Below, one piece after another: positions 1 through 9,540 of a DNA stretch of 64,000 nt; within the stretch, counting starts at the first letter, position 1, and every line of letters begins with the position of its first letter. Location of the stretch: NCBI GenBank assembly GCA_045807765.1, contig JBJMGU010000248.1, forward strand, positions 1 through 64,000, written 5' to 3'. The DNA comes from DATENM01 sp045807765. GTDB taxonomy: Bacteria > Acidobacteriota > Blastocatellia > UBA7656. The notes beneath the pieces are model-generated. The model did not search any database and was not told where the DNA came from. It saw nothing but the letters and a program-made list of their open reading frames with translations. The position numbers were made by a program, and so were the translations under genes.

Positions 1-37
1 AAGGCTATCTCGATTAGGAAGTAGGAGTAAACCAAAA

Positions 38-319
38 ATGAAATTGGAACAATTGAAGGATAAGGAGCACATAGTTGGTCGTCACCGAATAGAAGACGCT
101 GAGAAGGCAATTGTCAGACAAGGGTATTCGGCAGATGACTTCGATTTTAGACTTGCCGGAGGTAATGCCATCACCACTACCGGCGTTGTTCCCATCGAAG
201 CAACATTACACGTCATCTATGTACCTACCGGAATAACGCGCAGCTATCAAACCGGACATGGATCATCTTGGTCCGTGGACTTTGAAAACGACTTGGCAGG
301 TGGTGTTTTCAAGTCATAG
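38..319 (+). CDS. hypothetical protein, 93 aa
   Basis: A small open frame begins with ATG after a purine-rich stretch (GTAGGAGTAA, ending about 7 bases upstream) that can serve as a ribosome binding site. The product is soluble, without signal peptide, membrane segment or cysteines, and I recognise no family. The C-terminal half is rich in beta-forming residues and contains the run YVPTGITRSYQTGHGSSWS. Base composition is visibly more AT-rich than the lysine genes that follow, which may mean recent arrival or weak constraint. It ends 44 bases before lysC and has the same direction, but I see no functional link. It could also be the tail module of a larger accessory island lying left of the window. 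Confidence 0.6.
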   Translation: MKLEQLKDKEHIVGRHRIEDAEKAIVRQGYSADDFDFRLAGGNAITTTGVVPIEATLHVIYVPTGITRSYQTGHGSSWSVDFENDLAGGVFKS

Positions 320-363
320 ATAAGGTTGATTATGGGATCAAACTGTCTACTGCGGACTAACCT

Positions 364-1767
364 ATGATCGTCATGAAATTCGGCGGCACTTCGGTTGAAG
401 ATGCCGCGTCCATTGAGCGGGTTACGGAAATCATTCGGGCACGATTGCACCAGCGGCCCGTCGTCGTCGTCTCGGCAATGGGCAAGACAACGCGCAAGCT
501 CTTGCAGGCCGCCGAAGCCAGTGCCGCAGGCGACGCCCGCACGACGCTTGCCGTCGTTGCCGATCTGAAGACCCGCCACTTGAGCGAAGCGCGCGCGCTT
601 GTGAAGTCAACCGCGGAGCGCGCCGTCTTCTCGATCATTGATCGCCACTTTGACGAGCTGAAAAAACTGCTCGAAGGGTTGGCCATCCTCGGCGAAGTGC
701 CGCCGCGCGGGCTCGACAAGATTCTCTCGTACGGCGAGCTGTTGTCGTCGGCAATCGTCGCAGACGCTTTGGCCGAGCGCGGCGTGCCGGCGCGCTTGCT
801 CGACGCGCGCGACTTCATGATTACCGATGATCGCTTCGGCGGCGCATCGCCGCTGTTCGACATCACCAACGCCAGGGCGCGCGAGGTCATTCAGCCGGTT
901 ATCGAACGGGACGAGGTCGCGGTCATTCAAGGCTTCATCGGCGCGACCCGCGAAGGCGCGACGACGACGCTCGGCTTTGAAGGCTCGGACTACACGGCGG
1001 CGGTCGTAGGCGCGGCGCTCGCCGCAGACGACATTCAGATATGGAAGGACGTTTCCGGCTTGATGACCACCGACCCGCGCATCTTTGCCGAGGCGCGCAC
1101 GGTCAAGGCTTGCACGTTCGCAGAGGCCGCCGACCTGACCTACTTCGGCGCCAAGGTGCTGCACCCGAAAGCCATTCATCCGGCGGCGCGGCAGAACATC
1201 CCTGTCCACATCTATAACTCGAAGCAGCCGGACGCGACCGGCACCGCCATCAATGCAACCGCGCCGCGCTGCGCCAACCTGATCAAGTCCATCGCCTACA
1301 AGCGTCCCATCACGGTCATCCACGCGCAAGGCGAGAGCATCAGCAACGACACGCGAGCGGTCGCGCCGGAAGATTTCTTAAAGACGTTGCTCAATGCGCT
1401 GAACCGGCACGCGGCCCGTCCGCTGCTGGTCGGCGTCTCGGCCTCAAGCGTCGCCGCGGCGGTTGATGGGCGCGAATTGACCGAAGCGCGCCAGCGCGAT
1501 CTGCTTGAAGAGATCGGCAGATTCGCTACAGTCAGCGTTGACCGCGACTGCGCCATCGTTTCACTAGTCGGCGAAGAGTTGCGCGCCGACACGCGGCTTG
1601 CGAGCCGCGTCTTTGCGGCCATTGACGAAACCGAAATCGGCGTCATCCTGCACGGCTCGTCGCCCATCAGCATGAATCTGATCGTCGCCGAAGCCGCCGT
1701 CGCCGAGGTGATTGCGCGCTTGCACAAGGTCTTCTTCGCCTCACCTGACCCGCAGGTGTTTGAATAG
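364..1767 (+). CDS. lysC: aspartate kinase
   Basis: Phosphorylates L-aspartate to 4-phospho-aspartate, the entry step to lysine/diaminopimelate, threonine and methionine, in the cytoplasm. The N-terminus carries the family signature KFGGTSVEDA at residues 5-14. The kinase domain continues to about residue 300, with GFEGSDYTAA in the substrate-binding part and WKDVSGLMTTDPR. The last ~150 residues look like the paired ACT regulatory domain of monofunctional aspartokinases (GVSASSVAAAVDG, then LVGEELRADT and GVILHGSSPISMNLIV), so feedback inhibition is likely. The 467-residue length fits a monofunctional class III-type enzyme; no homoserine dehydrogenase is fused. ATG at 364 is the first start before KFGGTS; an in-frame ATG at 373 is an alternative and neither has a clear ribosome binding site. 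It leads a lysine cluster with dapB, dapA and dapD downstream. Confidence 0.93.
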   Translation: MIVMKFGGTSVEDAASIERVTEIIRARLHQRPVVVVSAMGKTTRKLLQAAEASAAGDARTTLAVVADLKTRHLSEARALVKSTAERAVFSIIDRHFDELKKLLEGLAILGEVPPRGLDKILSYGELLSSAIVADALAERGVPARLLDARDFMITDDRFGGASPLFDITNARAREVIQPVIERDEVAVIQGFIGATREGATTTLGFEGSDYTAAVVGAALAADDIQIWKDVSGLMTTDPRIFAEARTVKACTFAEAADLTYFGAKVLHPKAIHPAARQNIPVHIYNSKQPDATGTAINATAPRCANLIKSIAYKRPITVIHAQGESISNDTRAVAPEDFLKTLLNALNRHAARPLLVGVSASSVAAAVDGRELTEARQRDLLEEIGRFATVSVDRDCAIVSLVGEELRADTRLASRVFAAIDETEIGVILHGSSPISMNLIVAEAAVAEVIARLHKVFFASPDPQVFE

Positions 1768-1852
1768 TGAGCGGCCATCGCTCGATATCATCGTTTGGCT
1801 GATTATCTGCGGTTCGCGTATTATTGATCGGCACCGTGCATGCCCGATGCGA

Positions 1853-1858
1853 TATAAT
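1853..1858 (+). promoter_or_regulatory. possible -10 box (TATAAT) upstream of the secreted unknown
   Basis: A perfect TATAAT lies about 52 bases before the preferred start at 1916, inside the region where an upstream-extended reading frame would otherwise be coding. No good -35 at 16-18 bases spacing is seen; TTGATC at 1824-1829 is 23 bases away. The box supports starting the gene at 1910/1916 and suggests partly separate transcription from lysC. Weak evidence on its own. Confidence 0.3.
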
Positions 1859-1915
1859 TATCGTCGGTTGATTTTATTTTCTCTGGTTGTCCCAATGGTT
1901 GAATGTCATATGTGT

Positions 1916-2476
1916 ATGCTGAGGAAAACAAGAATACTGATTGTCTTAATAGTAACGGGTTTGCTGGCGCTATCGAGCGCCGCGCAGTCGGCGCGGCTCA
2001 AATCGCCGCCGCACAGCGTCAAGCCGAACGCCCCGGCACCCGTAGTCAAAAACACATGGCGCGGCCTGACGCCGTTGCAGTCTTCCGCCGGTGAGGTAGC
2101 GCAACTGGTCGGCACGGACGCTGATCTGTCGAATGCGCCGGTCGGCGGGCCTTACAAAGTGGATGGCGGCGAAGTGACCTTCTCGTTCCTGACGCCAAGC
2201 CTTGCCAAAATGTACCGCGCGCCGCGCACCCTGCATGGCAAGCTCTTTACGATTTATTTCACGCCGCTCGGTCGTATCGAGCGCGCCGACCTGAAACTCG
2301 CTGCCAGCTTCAGAGTGTGCAAGGAGCAACAGACGCCCGGCTATTATTATCTGGTCAACGATGCGGGCGTCGCTTACCGCATGCGCCGCAGCGACGACAC
2401 GGTGGAAACGGTCATCTATCAGCCGTCGCGCGCCGAGATTCAGCGCCTGGCGGTCAACACGGAATGCGTCTTTTGA
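1916..2476 (+). CDS. secreted hypothetical protein between lysC and dapB
   Basis: The product starts MLRKTRILIVLIVTGLLAL followed by SSAAQS, a clear Sec signal peptide, so export to the periplasm or beyond is expected; about 186 aa in total. The mature part has no domain I recognise; it ends with a compact region containing YYYLVNDAGVAYRMRRSDDT and two cysteines (in FRVCKEQ and at NTECVF). The reading frame is open much further upstream into lysC, but that extension is a shadow of the lysC gene, and a TATAAT sits within it, so I chose the ATG at 1916 (1910 is also possible). It sits inside the lysine operon, ending 9 bases before dapB, yet nothing in the sequence ties it to lysine synthesis. 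Confidence 0.7.
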   Translation: MLRKTRILIVLIVTGLLALSSAAQSARLKSPPHSVKPNAPAPVVKNTWRGLTPLQSSAGEVAQLVGTDADLSNAPVGGPYKVDGGEVTFSFLTPSLAKMYRAPRTLHGKLFTIYFTPLGRIERADLKLAASFRVCKEQQTPGYYYLVNDAGVAYRMRRSDDTVETVIYQPSRAEIQRLAVNTECVF

Positions 2477-2485
2477 TTGGCGACT

Positions 2486-3175
2486 ATGAAAATCGCGTTG
2501 CTCGGTTACGGCAAGATGGGGCGGATGGTTGAAGAGGCGGCCAGCCGCCGGCAGATCGAAGTCGTCTGCGTCATTGATCCGCTGGCCGGCTCGCGCGGGC
2601 AGATCGAAGACGCCGACGTGTGTATCGATTTCTCTGAGCCGACAGCGGTGATCGATAACATCAAACGGGTCACGGCTGCCGGGCGGGCGATGGTCGTCGG
2701 CACCACCGGGTGGTATGACCGCATCGAAGAGGTGCGCCGCATTGTAGACATGGGGCAGATCGGTTTCGTTTACGGCTCGAACTTTTCCATCGGCGTCAAC
2801 CTGATGTTCAAGATCGCCCGCTACAGCGCTCGCCTGTTTAGTCGCTTCAACTCACACGAGCCGTTTCTCACCGAGGCGCATCACCAGTTCAAGAAAGACG
2901 CGCCGTCGGGCACGGCGATCTTTCTGAAGCGCGAAGTCGAAGCCGTAACGAAGCGTGATGTGCCGGTCGCCAGCCTGCGCGCCGGCTTCATTCCCGGCAC
3001 GCACACCGTCGGCTTTGACTCCGAAGCCGACACCCTGGCAATCACCCACACGGCGCGCAGCCGCGCGGGCTTTGCCGATGGCGCCATCGTCGCCGCCGAG
3101 TGGATCGCCACGCGCCGCGGCTTCTACGAGTTTTCTGAAATCATTGACGAACAGCTTAAAGAAAGTGATGAGTGA
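2486..3175 (+). CDS. dapB: 4-hydroxy-tetrahydrodipicolinate reductase
   Basis: Catalyses the NAD(P)H-dependent reduction of the DapA product to tetrahydrodipicolinate in the cytoplasm. The N-terminus has the dinucleotide-binding pattern MKIALLGYGKMGRMVE, followed by DVCIDFSEP and VVGTTGWY of the Rossmann domain. The catalytic/substrate segment EAHHQFKKDAPSGTA is intact (paired histidines, lysine, SGTA loop). At about 229 residues it is a short DapB, similar to the compact versions known in several phyla, against ~270 in E. coli. ATG at 2486 is preferred over an upstream TTG. Its TGA lies 2 bases before the dapA ATG, so the two are probably co-translated. Confidence 0.93.
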   Translation: MKIALLGYGKMGRMVEEAASRRQIEVVCVIDPLAGSRGQIEDADVCIDFSEPTAVIDNIKRVTAAGRAMVVGTTGWYDRIEEVRRIVDMGQIGFVYGSNFSIGVNLMFKIARYSARLFSRFNSHEPFLTEAHHQFKKDAPSGTAIFLKREVEAVTKRDVPVASLRAGFIPGTHTVGFDSEADTLAITHTARSRAGFADGAIVAAEWIATRRGFYEFSEIIDEQLKESDE

Positions 3176-3177
3176 TT

Positions 3178-4068
3178 ATGTTAGAGATGGCCAACTTGAA
3201 AGGTTGCGGCACGGCGCTCGTCACGCCATTTAATGAAGACCGCACAGTTGACGAAGCCGCTTTGCGCGCGCTGGTCGAATGGCAGATCAGTGAAGGCATA
3301 GACTTTCTCGTGCCCTGCGGTACGACCGGCGAAAGCGCGACGCTCGGCGATGACGAGATGCGGCGCGTCGTCGAGATCGTTTTGCAGACGGCGCAGGGCC
3401 GCGTACAGGTGGTGGCCGGCGCAGGCGGCAACGACACGGCGCACGTCATCGAACTGGCGCAAGAATACGAGCGCCTCGGCGTGCGCGGGCTGCTCTCGGT
3501 CACGCCTTATTACAACAAGCCGACGCAGGAAGGGCTCTATCAGCACTATCGCGCCATCGCCGAAGCGACCGCCTTGCCGATCATCGTCTACAACGTGCCG
3601 CCGCGCACCAACGTCAACCTGCTGCCCGATACGCTCAGCCGTTTGGCTGAGCTGCCGAACATCATCGGCGTCAAGGAAGCATCGGGCGACATCTCGCAGA
3701 TCACTGAAATCATCACGCGCGCGCCGGCAGGGTTCAAGGTTTTTTCGGGCGACGATTCGATGACGCTGCCGGTCGTCGCGGTGGGCGGCGTCGGTTTGAT
3801 CTCGGTGGCATCGAACGAAGCGCCGCGACAGATGACCGCCTTGACGCGCGCCGCCTTAGAGAATGATTGGGACGAAGCGCGACGCTTGAATCGCCAGCTC
3901 TGGTCGCTGATGAAGGTGAACTTTATCGAGGCGAGTCCCGGCCCGGTCAAAGCGGCGCTCGCGATGATGGGCAAGATCAAGGAAAGCTACCGGCTGCCCA
4001 TCGTGCCGGTCACGGCGGCGACCAGAGACAAGCTGCGCGGCGTGCTGACTGAGCTGAAACTGGTTTGA
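3178..4068 (+). CDS. dapA: 4-hydroxy-tetrahydrodipicolinate synthase
   Basis: Condenses pyruvate with aspartate semialdehyde, the first committed step of the diaminopimelate/lysine branch. It is a 296-residue TIM-barrel aldolase of the usual length. GTALVTPF begins the barrel; CGTTGESATL binds the substrate carboxylate; YYNKPTQEGLYQHY and YNVPPRTN follow; GVKEASGD holds the Schiff-base lysine at about residue 166, and Tyr138 is in the YNVPPRT segment. ATG at 3178 was chosen because the purine-rich GAAAGTGATGAG precedes it; a GTG at 3172 overlapping the dapB stop is an alternative. Its stop overlaps a possible TTG start of dapD, which indicates tight operon packing. Confidence 0.95.
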   Translation: MLEMANLKGCGTALVTPFNEDRTVDEAALRALVEWQISEGIDFLVPCGTTGESATLGDDEMRRVVEIVLQTAQGRVQVVAGAGGNDTAHVIELAQEYERLGVRGLLSVTPYYNKPTQEGLYQHYRAIAEATALPIIVYNVPPRTNVNLLPDTLSRLAELPNIIGVKEASGDISQITEIITRAPAGFKVFSGDDSMTLPVVAVGGVGLISVASNEAPRQMTALTRAALENDWDEARRLNRQLWSLMKVNFIEASPGPVKAALAMMGKIKESYRLPIVPVTAATRDKLRGVLTELKLV

Positions 4069-4085
4069 GTGACACGGGTAAACGG

Positions 4086-4913
<828 letters not shown>

Positions 4914-4916
<3 letters not shown>

Positions 4917-4994
4917 GGGCTAGGGGCTGGGGACTAGGGGCTAGAGAGAAGCCTCGTGTTTACCCTAGTCCCTAGCCCCTAACCCCTAACCCCT
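4914..4994. repeat. heptamer hairpin, TAGGGGC type (site 1)
   Basis: The whole gap between dapD and the aminotransferase is one imperfect hairpin. The left arm (4914-4947) is about four and a half 7-bp units of TAGGGGC/TGGGGAC/TAGAG. The right arm (about 4962-4994) is complementary units of CCCTAGT/CCCTAGC/CCCTAAC. The loop is about 14 bases. The dapD stop codon is the first TAG of the repeat, and the next gene's ATG follows the last CCCCT directly, leaving no ribosome binding site outside the repeat. Confidence 0.85.
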
Positions 4995-6143
4995 ATGTTT
5001 CTTCCCGCCGAGCGACTGAAGAATGTCCACAAGAGCGCGACGCGCGTGCTATACGACAACGCGCCCGCGGGCTCGATCAATCTCGGACTGGGCGAGCCGG
5101 ACTTTCCGACGCCTGTGGTCGCGCGCCGCGCCGCCATCGAGTTTATTGAGGAGGGCTTTGTCGGCTACACGCCGAACGCCGGCATCCTGCCATTGCGCGA
5201 GCAGATCGCCGCTTATCACAGCGAATCGGCGCGCACGCCGTTTACGGCCAATCAGGTCTGTGTAATGAACGGCACCGAAGAGGCGCTGTTTGCCACGGTG
5301 CTGACGATTGCCGGGCCGGGCGATGAAGTGTTGCTGCCCGACCCGTGCTACCTCGCTTATCCGCCGATTGTCGAGCTGGCGGGGGCGCGGGCGACTTACT
5401 ATCGAATGCCTGCGGCGCGCGGCTTCACGTTCGACCGCGAGAGTTTTGCCGCAGTGGTTAGCGAGAGGACGAAGCTCGTCATCTTGCTATCGCCATCCAA
5501 CCCGACGAGCCGCGTGATCGCCGGCGATGACTTGCGATTTATTGCCGAACGGTTGCGCGGCACAAACGCCTACGTTATCGCCGACGAGATTTACCGCGAG
5601 CTCTATTTTGCCGAGCGCCCCGCAACGATCTCGGAGTTCTACGACCGGACGATTATCATCTCCGGCCTGTCGAAGAGCATGAGCATGACCGGCTGGCGGT
5701 TGGGCTGGTGCGTCGGCCCTGCGGAAGTGATCGGTCATATCACGGTGATGCACCAATATGTTTCGACCTGCGCATCAGGCGTGTCGCAGCGCGCCGCGCT
5801 TGCGGCCTTCACCGACGAAGGGCGCAGGGCGACCGCCGAGATGCGCGACGAATTAAAGCGCCGCAACGAAGTGATGGCGCGGGCCATCGAGCGCAACTTG
5901 CAATTGCCATTCGTGCAGGGCGAAGGCGCGTATTACATCATGCTCGACGTGTCCAGGTTTGGCCCTTCGATGGATACGGCGATGCAACTGCTCAAGCATC
6001 GCGTCATCACGGTGCCGGGCGCGGCCTTCGGCTCGGAAGGTGAAGGCTACCTGCGTTTGTCGTTCTCGATTGCGCCGCACTTGATTGAAGAAGGCATCCG
6101 CCGCATCGCCGCCGGTCTTGACAAGGCCCCGCCACAGGAATAA
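4995..6143 (+). CDS. class I/II aminotransferase, probably the diaminopimelate-pathway aminotransferase
   Basis: PLP-dependent fold-type I aminotransferase of 382 aa. Visible landmarks are SINLGLGEPDFPTP near the N-terminus, the substrate loop SPSNPTSRV, the PLP-contacting ADEIYRELYF, and the Schiff-base lysine in GLSKSMSMTGWRLGW (about residue 225). The C-terminal arginine region GYLRLSFSIAP is present. The position right after dapD suggests it may transaminate N-succinyl-2-amino-6-oxopimelate (a DapC role). By sequence alone it could equally be an aspartate or other broad aminotransferase, so no symbol is given. Its start codon abuts the preceding repeat hairpin, so translation may depend on coupling or on the hairpin's structure. 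Confidence 0.85.
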   Translation: MFLPAERLKNVHKSATRVLYDNAPAGSINLGLGEPDFPTPVVARRAAIEFIEEGFVGYTPNAGILPLREQIAAYHSESARTPFTANQVCVMNGTEEALFATVLTIAGPGDEVLLPDPCYLAYPPIVELAGARATYYRMPAARGFTFDRESFAAVVSERTKLVILLSPSNPTSRVIAGDDLRFIAERLRGTNAYVIADEIYRELYFAERPATISEFYDRTIIISGLSKSMSMTGWRLGWCVGPAEVIGHITVMHQYVSTCASGVSQRAALAAFTDEGRRATAEMRDELKRRNEVMARAIERNLQLPFVQGEGAYYIMLDVSRFGPSMDTAMQLLKHRVITVPGAAFGSEGEGYLRLSFSIAPHLIEEGIRRIAAGLDKAPPQE

Positions 6144-6195
6144 TCATCGCTGCACCCTCTGGGCTCTCGAAACCATCTCGATAGGTGAGGCCGCT

Positions 6196-8178
6196 ATGCA
6201 ATCACGCTTCTCGTCGCTCAAGTGTTTGCCGTTGTCGTTGGCGCTGCTGATTCTCTTTCCTCTGCTCGCGCGCGCGGCGGATGATCCCACGCACCCGCTC
6301 GACCCGCTCAGCCGTGAAGAGATTGCGGCGACGGTCGAAGTCTTGAAGAGCAGCGGCAAGACGACCGACGCCAGCCGCTATGCGACCATCATGCTGCGCG
6401 AGCCGTCGAAATCGGAAGTCCTCGCCTTCAAGCCAGGCAGCCCATTTCGCCGCGAAGCCCTTGCTGTTGTCTACGAGCGCGCCACGAATAAAACCTTTGA
6501 AGCCGTCGTTGACCTCAACAAGAAAGCGCTGGTGTCGTGGAAAGAAGTGACCGGCGTGCAGCCGCAGTTTTTAATCGAAGACTTCCTGCTGGTGCAGCAG
6601 GTCGTCGAAAACGATCCGCAATGGCAAGCCGCCATGCGCAAACGCGGCATCAGCGATTTCAAGAACGTGCAGGTGGACGCGTGGGCTTCGGGCTACTTTG
6701 GCACCGCCGACGAGCAGGGCGCGCGCACGGCGCGGGCGGTTTCGTACCTTAATGAAGGTACGCGCAACGCTTACGCGCGGCCCATCGAAGGCGTCATCGC
6801 TTATGTGAACCTGACTACAAAGCGCGTCTACAAGCTCGTTGACACAGGCGTCGTGCCGATCCCCAAACAGACCGGCGAGCTTGACATGAAATCGATTGGC
6901 GCACAGCGCGAAGCCCCGAAGCCTTTGCAGATTGTCCAGCCGCAAGGCGCGAGCTTCACCGTCCAGGGCAACGAGGTACGCTGGCAGAAGTGGCGCTTCC
7001 GCTTTTCCATGACGCCGCGCGAGGGGCTGGTGCTGCACACCGTCGGTTATGAAGACGAAGGCCGGCTGCGCTCGATTCTTTACCGCGCCTCGCTGGCCGA
7101 GATGGTCGTGCCTTATGGTGATTCGCAAGCCGGCTGGTTCTTCCGCAACGCTTTTGATGAAGGCGAGTATGGTATCGGGCGGCTGGCGTTGGCGCTCGAA
7201 CCGCAGACCGACACGCCCGACAATGCCGTGACCTTCGACGCTGTCTTTGCAAGCGAGACCGGCGGCGTCGCCCCTGTGAAGCGCGCCGTGGCGATCTATG
7301 AGCGCGATGGCGGCGTGCTGTGGAAGCATGTGGATTACTCGTCGTTCCCGTTCGTTCATAACGAATCGCGGCGGGCGCGCGATCTGGTGCTCACATGGTT
7401 TGCCAACGTCGGCAACTATGAATATGGCTTCAACTGGATATTTCATCAGGACGGCACGCTTGAAATGGAAGCGGAATTGACCGGCATCATGGCGGCGCGC
7501 GGCATTGACGAAACCGAGAACCACCCGGCCCACAACGGCGAAGGCCACGGGCACAAAGTCGCGCCCAATGTTGAGGCGGTGCATCATCAGCACTTCTTCA
7601 ATTTCAGGCTCGATATGGACGTCGACGGTGCAAACAATCGCCTGGTCGAGATGAACACGCAGGCGTCGGCAGCCGGGCCGCAGAACCCGCATAACAACTC
7701 CTTCACAATGATCGAGACCCCTTTGCTCACTGAGCGCGCGGCGCAACGGCAGATGAGCATGGCGGCGAGCCGCAAATGGAAAGTGATCAACCCGGCGGTT
7801 AAGAATCAGCTCGGCGAGCCGACCGGGTACATTCTCTTCCCTGGCGAAAACGCAGTGCCGTACGCCGCGCCGACATCAAGCGTGCGCAAGCGCGCAGGCT
7901 TCCTCAACGCACACCTCTGGGCGACGCCTTATAAACAGGACGAGCGATTCGCCGCCGGTGATTATATTAACCAGAGCATGGGCGGCGAGGGCTTGCCGAA
8001 GTGGACGGCGGCCAATCGTTCGATTGACAATCAGGATTTGGTGCTGTGGTACACGCTTGGCGTCACGCACATCCCGCGTCCCGAAGAGTGGCCCGTTATG
8101 ACCTGTCACCGTGCCGGCTTCAAGCTCATGCCTGCGGGCTTCTTCGCCCGCAACCCGGCGCTCGACGTTCCGAAATAG
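6196..8178 (+). CDS. secreted copper-containing primary amine oxidase
   Basis: Oxidatively deaminates primary amines to aldehydes with release of ammonia and hydrogen peroxide. A Sec signal peptide (residues 1-27, LPLSLALLILFPLLARA) predicts a periplasmic or secreted enzyme. The 660-aa product keeps the catalytic set: the general-base Asp in FFRNAFDEGEYGIG (about residue 321), the topaquinone precursor Tyr in GNYEYGFNW (about residue 408), the paired copper ligands in HHQHFFNF (about 464 and 466), and the third copper His in MTCHRAGF (about 638). An upstream extension overlapping the aminotransferase is unlikely, because AGGTGAGG lies just before ATG 6196. It is similar in layout to bacterial tyramine/histamine oxidases. 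Substrate cannot be told; it may be catabolic rather than linked to lysine synthesis next door. Confidence 0.93.
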   Translation: MQSRFSSLKCLPLSLALLILFPLLARAADDPTHPLDPLSREEIAATVEVLKSSGKTTDASRYATIMLREPSKSEVLAFKPGSPFRREALAVVYERATNKTFEAVVDLNKKALVSWKEVTGVQPQFLIEDFLLVQQVVENDPQWQAAMRKRGISDFKNVQVDAWASGYFGTADEQGARTARAVSYLNEGTRNAYARPIEGVIAYVNLTTKRVYKLVDTGVVPIPKQTGELDMKSIGAQREAPKPLQIVQPQGASFTVQGNEVRWQKWRFRFSMTPREGLVLHTVGYEDEGRLRSILYRASLAEMVVPYGDSQAGWFFRNAFDEGEYGIGRLALALEPQTDTPDNAVTFDAVFASETGGVAPVKRAVAIYERDGGVLWKHVDYSSFPFVHNESRRARDLVLTWFANVGNYEYGFNWIFHQDGTLEMEAELTGIMAARGIDETENHPAHNGEGHGHKVAPNVEAVHHQHFFNFRLDMDVDGANNRLVEMNTQASAAGPQNPHNNSFTMIETPLLTERAAQRQMSMAASRKWKVINPAVKNQLGEPTGYILFPGENAVPYAAPTSSVRKRAGFLNAHLWATPYKQDERFAAGDYINQSMGGEGLPKWTAANRSIDNQDLVLWYTLGVTHIPRPEEWPVMTCHRAGFKLMPAGFFARNPALDVPK

Positions 8179-8231
8179 TTTCAAGCTTCAGGCCCTGCTG
8201 GTTTATAGTTGACGCAGAAGGGCATGAGTTT

Positions 8232-8489
8232 ATGGGAAACATCAAGACGGATATTTCGCTTCGCAAGTCGCTTCTTGACGACGCGGAGGCGGTGGCGCGG
8301 GAAATGAAGATTTCCAAGAGCCGGCTGTTTATGATAGCGATAGAAGATTTCATCCAACGCCACCGCAACAAGAAACTGCTGGAAAAGATTAACGCCACTC
8401 ATCAAGACGAGGCGTCAGAAGACAATGACGACTTACGCCGCACTCAGATGCAGCGGCATCACCGCAAGCTTGTCGAGGGTGAGTGGTGA
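8232..8489 (+). CDS. ribbon-helix-helix antitoxin, MazE/CopG-like
   Basis: An 85-residue protein with the pattern of a ribbon-helix-helix DNA-binding domain: a beta strand TDISLRKSLLDDAEAVA followed by REMKISKSRLFMIAIEDFI. It ends in an acidic, polar tail (NDDLRRTQMQ and on to VEGEW) typical of the toxin-binding part of antitoxins. Its TGA overlaps the GTG start of the toxin frame by four bases (GTGA), the standard arrangement of type II toxin-antitoxin pairs. It is expected to neutralise the toxin and autorepress the operon. I chose ATG 8232 because upstream in-frame sequence is a shadow of the amine oxidase gene. Confidence 0.8.
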   Translation: MGNIKTDISLRKSLLDDAEAVAREMKISKSRLFMIAIEDFIQRHRNKKLLEKINATHQDEASEDNDDLRRTQMQRHHRKLVEGEW

Positions 8490-8838
8490 TTCGACAGGGG
8501 GATATTTTCTGGATTGATCTGGGCGAACCAGACGGCTCCGGCCCGGTTATCGCCATCCGCATGTGGTGGTGCAGAATAATGTCTTCAACCGAAGCAAGAT
8601 CAAAACGACCGTTGTTTGTGCGCTAAGCTCAAATCTCAATCGCGCTCAAGCTCCCGGCAATGTGCAGTTAAAGGATGGCGAGGTGAACTTACCGAAACAA
8701 AGCGTCATCATCGTTTCACAGATTTTCACTGTCGATAAAACGCTGCTGGATGAATACATCGGCAGACTGTCAAAGGTACGCGTGCAGGAAATACTCAACG
8801 GTATCCATCTGCTGATAGAGCCACGCGATATTGAATAG
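8486..8838 (+). pseudogene. MazF/PemK-type toxin, broken by a single-base frameshift
   Basis: The frame starting at GTG 8486 encodes VIRQGDIFWIDLGEPDGSGP, the classic N-terminus of a MazF endoribonuclease. It then shifts: after CCG at 8543-8545 only GT remains where a GGN codon is expected, and from TAT at 8548 the other frame continues YRHPHVVVQNNVFNRSKIKT and on to LPKQSVIIVSQIFTVDKTLL, LSKVRVQEILNGI and a stop at 8838. Joining both gives a full-length ~117-aa MazF. As written, the first frame ends after about 47 residues. It is either a genuine loss of toxin function or a one-base sequencing error; all other conserved blocks are intact, so any loss is recent. Confidence 0.85.
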
Positions 8839-8855
8839 CCTTCAGGTATATTGGC

Positions 8856-9509
8856 ATGAGCCAGATGAACCTACTCGACACGCTGCTGGGGCTATTCAAG
8901 AGCTACGGCTATTGGATCGTCTTCTTCGGCGTGATGCTAGAGAATGCCGGCCTGCCTTTGCCCGGCGAAACGATTCTGCTGGCCGCCGGTTTCTTTGCCA
9001 GCGAGGGCGATTTTTCGATACCGCTGGTCATGCTGATTGCCACCGCCGGCGCGGTCCTCGGCGACAACTGTGGTTACTGGATCGGCCACCGAGTCGGGCG
9101 CGGCGTGCTGATCAAGTATGGCCGCTTTGTGATGCTCACGGAGACGCGCTTCCAGAGCATGGAAAAATATTTTGCATCGCACGGCGATAAGACCGTGCTG
9201 GTGGCGCGCTTCATCACCGGCTTTCGCGTCTTCACGGCGCTGTTTGCCGGCGCGTCGCATATGCGCTGGCGGACATTCTTCATCTTCAACGTGCTTGGCG
9301 CCGTCTCGTGGGCAGTGGTGATGACGCTGCTCGGCTACTTCTTCGGCAAGAGCTGGGACTTGCTTGAGCAGTACATCAAGGGTGCGGGCTTTGTGATGGC
9401 CGGCGCTGTCGTCATCCTGATCGTCGGCTTCCAACTCTACAAACGGCGCAAGCGGATTGCCGAAGCCAGGCGCGTCGAAGCCGAGCGCGCCGCCGCCGAC
9501 GCCGACTGA
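8856..9509 (+). CDS. DedA family membrane protein
   Basis: A 217-aa integral inner-membrane protein of the DedA/VTT superfamily, members of which move or flip lipid carriers and support membrane homeostasis. Family marks are FFGVMLENAGLPLPGETIL near the N-terminus, GDNCGYWIGHRVGR, and the re-entrant/arginine region VARFITGFRVFTALFAGASH with FILFNVLG-like FIFNVLGAVSW after it. Several hydrophobic segments are evident, with a final helix VMAGAVVILIVGFQL and a basic cytosolic tail KRRKRIAEARR. The start ATG 8856 follows the broken toxin gene by 17 bases. No neighbour indicates a specific substrate. Confidence 0.9.
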   Translation: MSQMNLLDTLLGLFKSYGYWIVFFGVMLENAGLPLPGETILLAAGFFASEGDFSIPLVMLIATAGAVLGDNCGYWIGHRVGRGVLIKYGRFVMLTETRFQSMEKYFASHGDKTVLVARFITGFRVFTALFAGASHMRWRTFFIFNVLGAVSWAVVMTLLGYFFGKSWDLLEQYIKGAGFVMAGAVVILIVGFQLYKRRKRIAEARRVEAERAAADAD

Positions 9510-9540
9510 GCCGGGCGGCCCATGCCTTCCGACGCCTTCT

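Noticed and set aside
4995..6143. Naming the aminotransferase dapC or dapL
   Set aside because: Context supports a diaminopimelate role but the motifs are common to many class I aminotransferases.
8847..8852. TATATT just before dedA as a -10 box
   Set aside because: It is only 3 bases from the ATG and the nearest TTGAAT is 10 bases away, which is wrong spacing.
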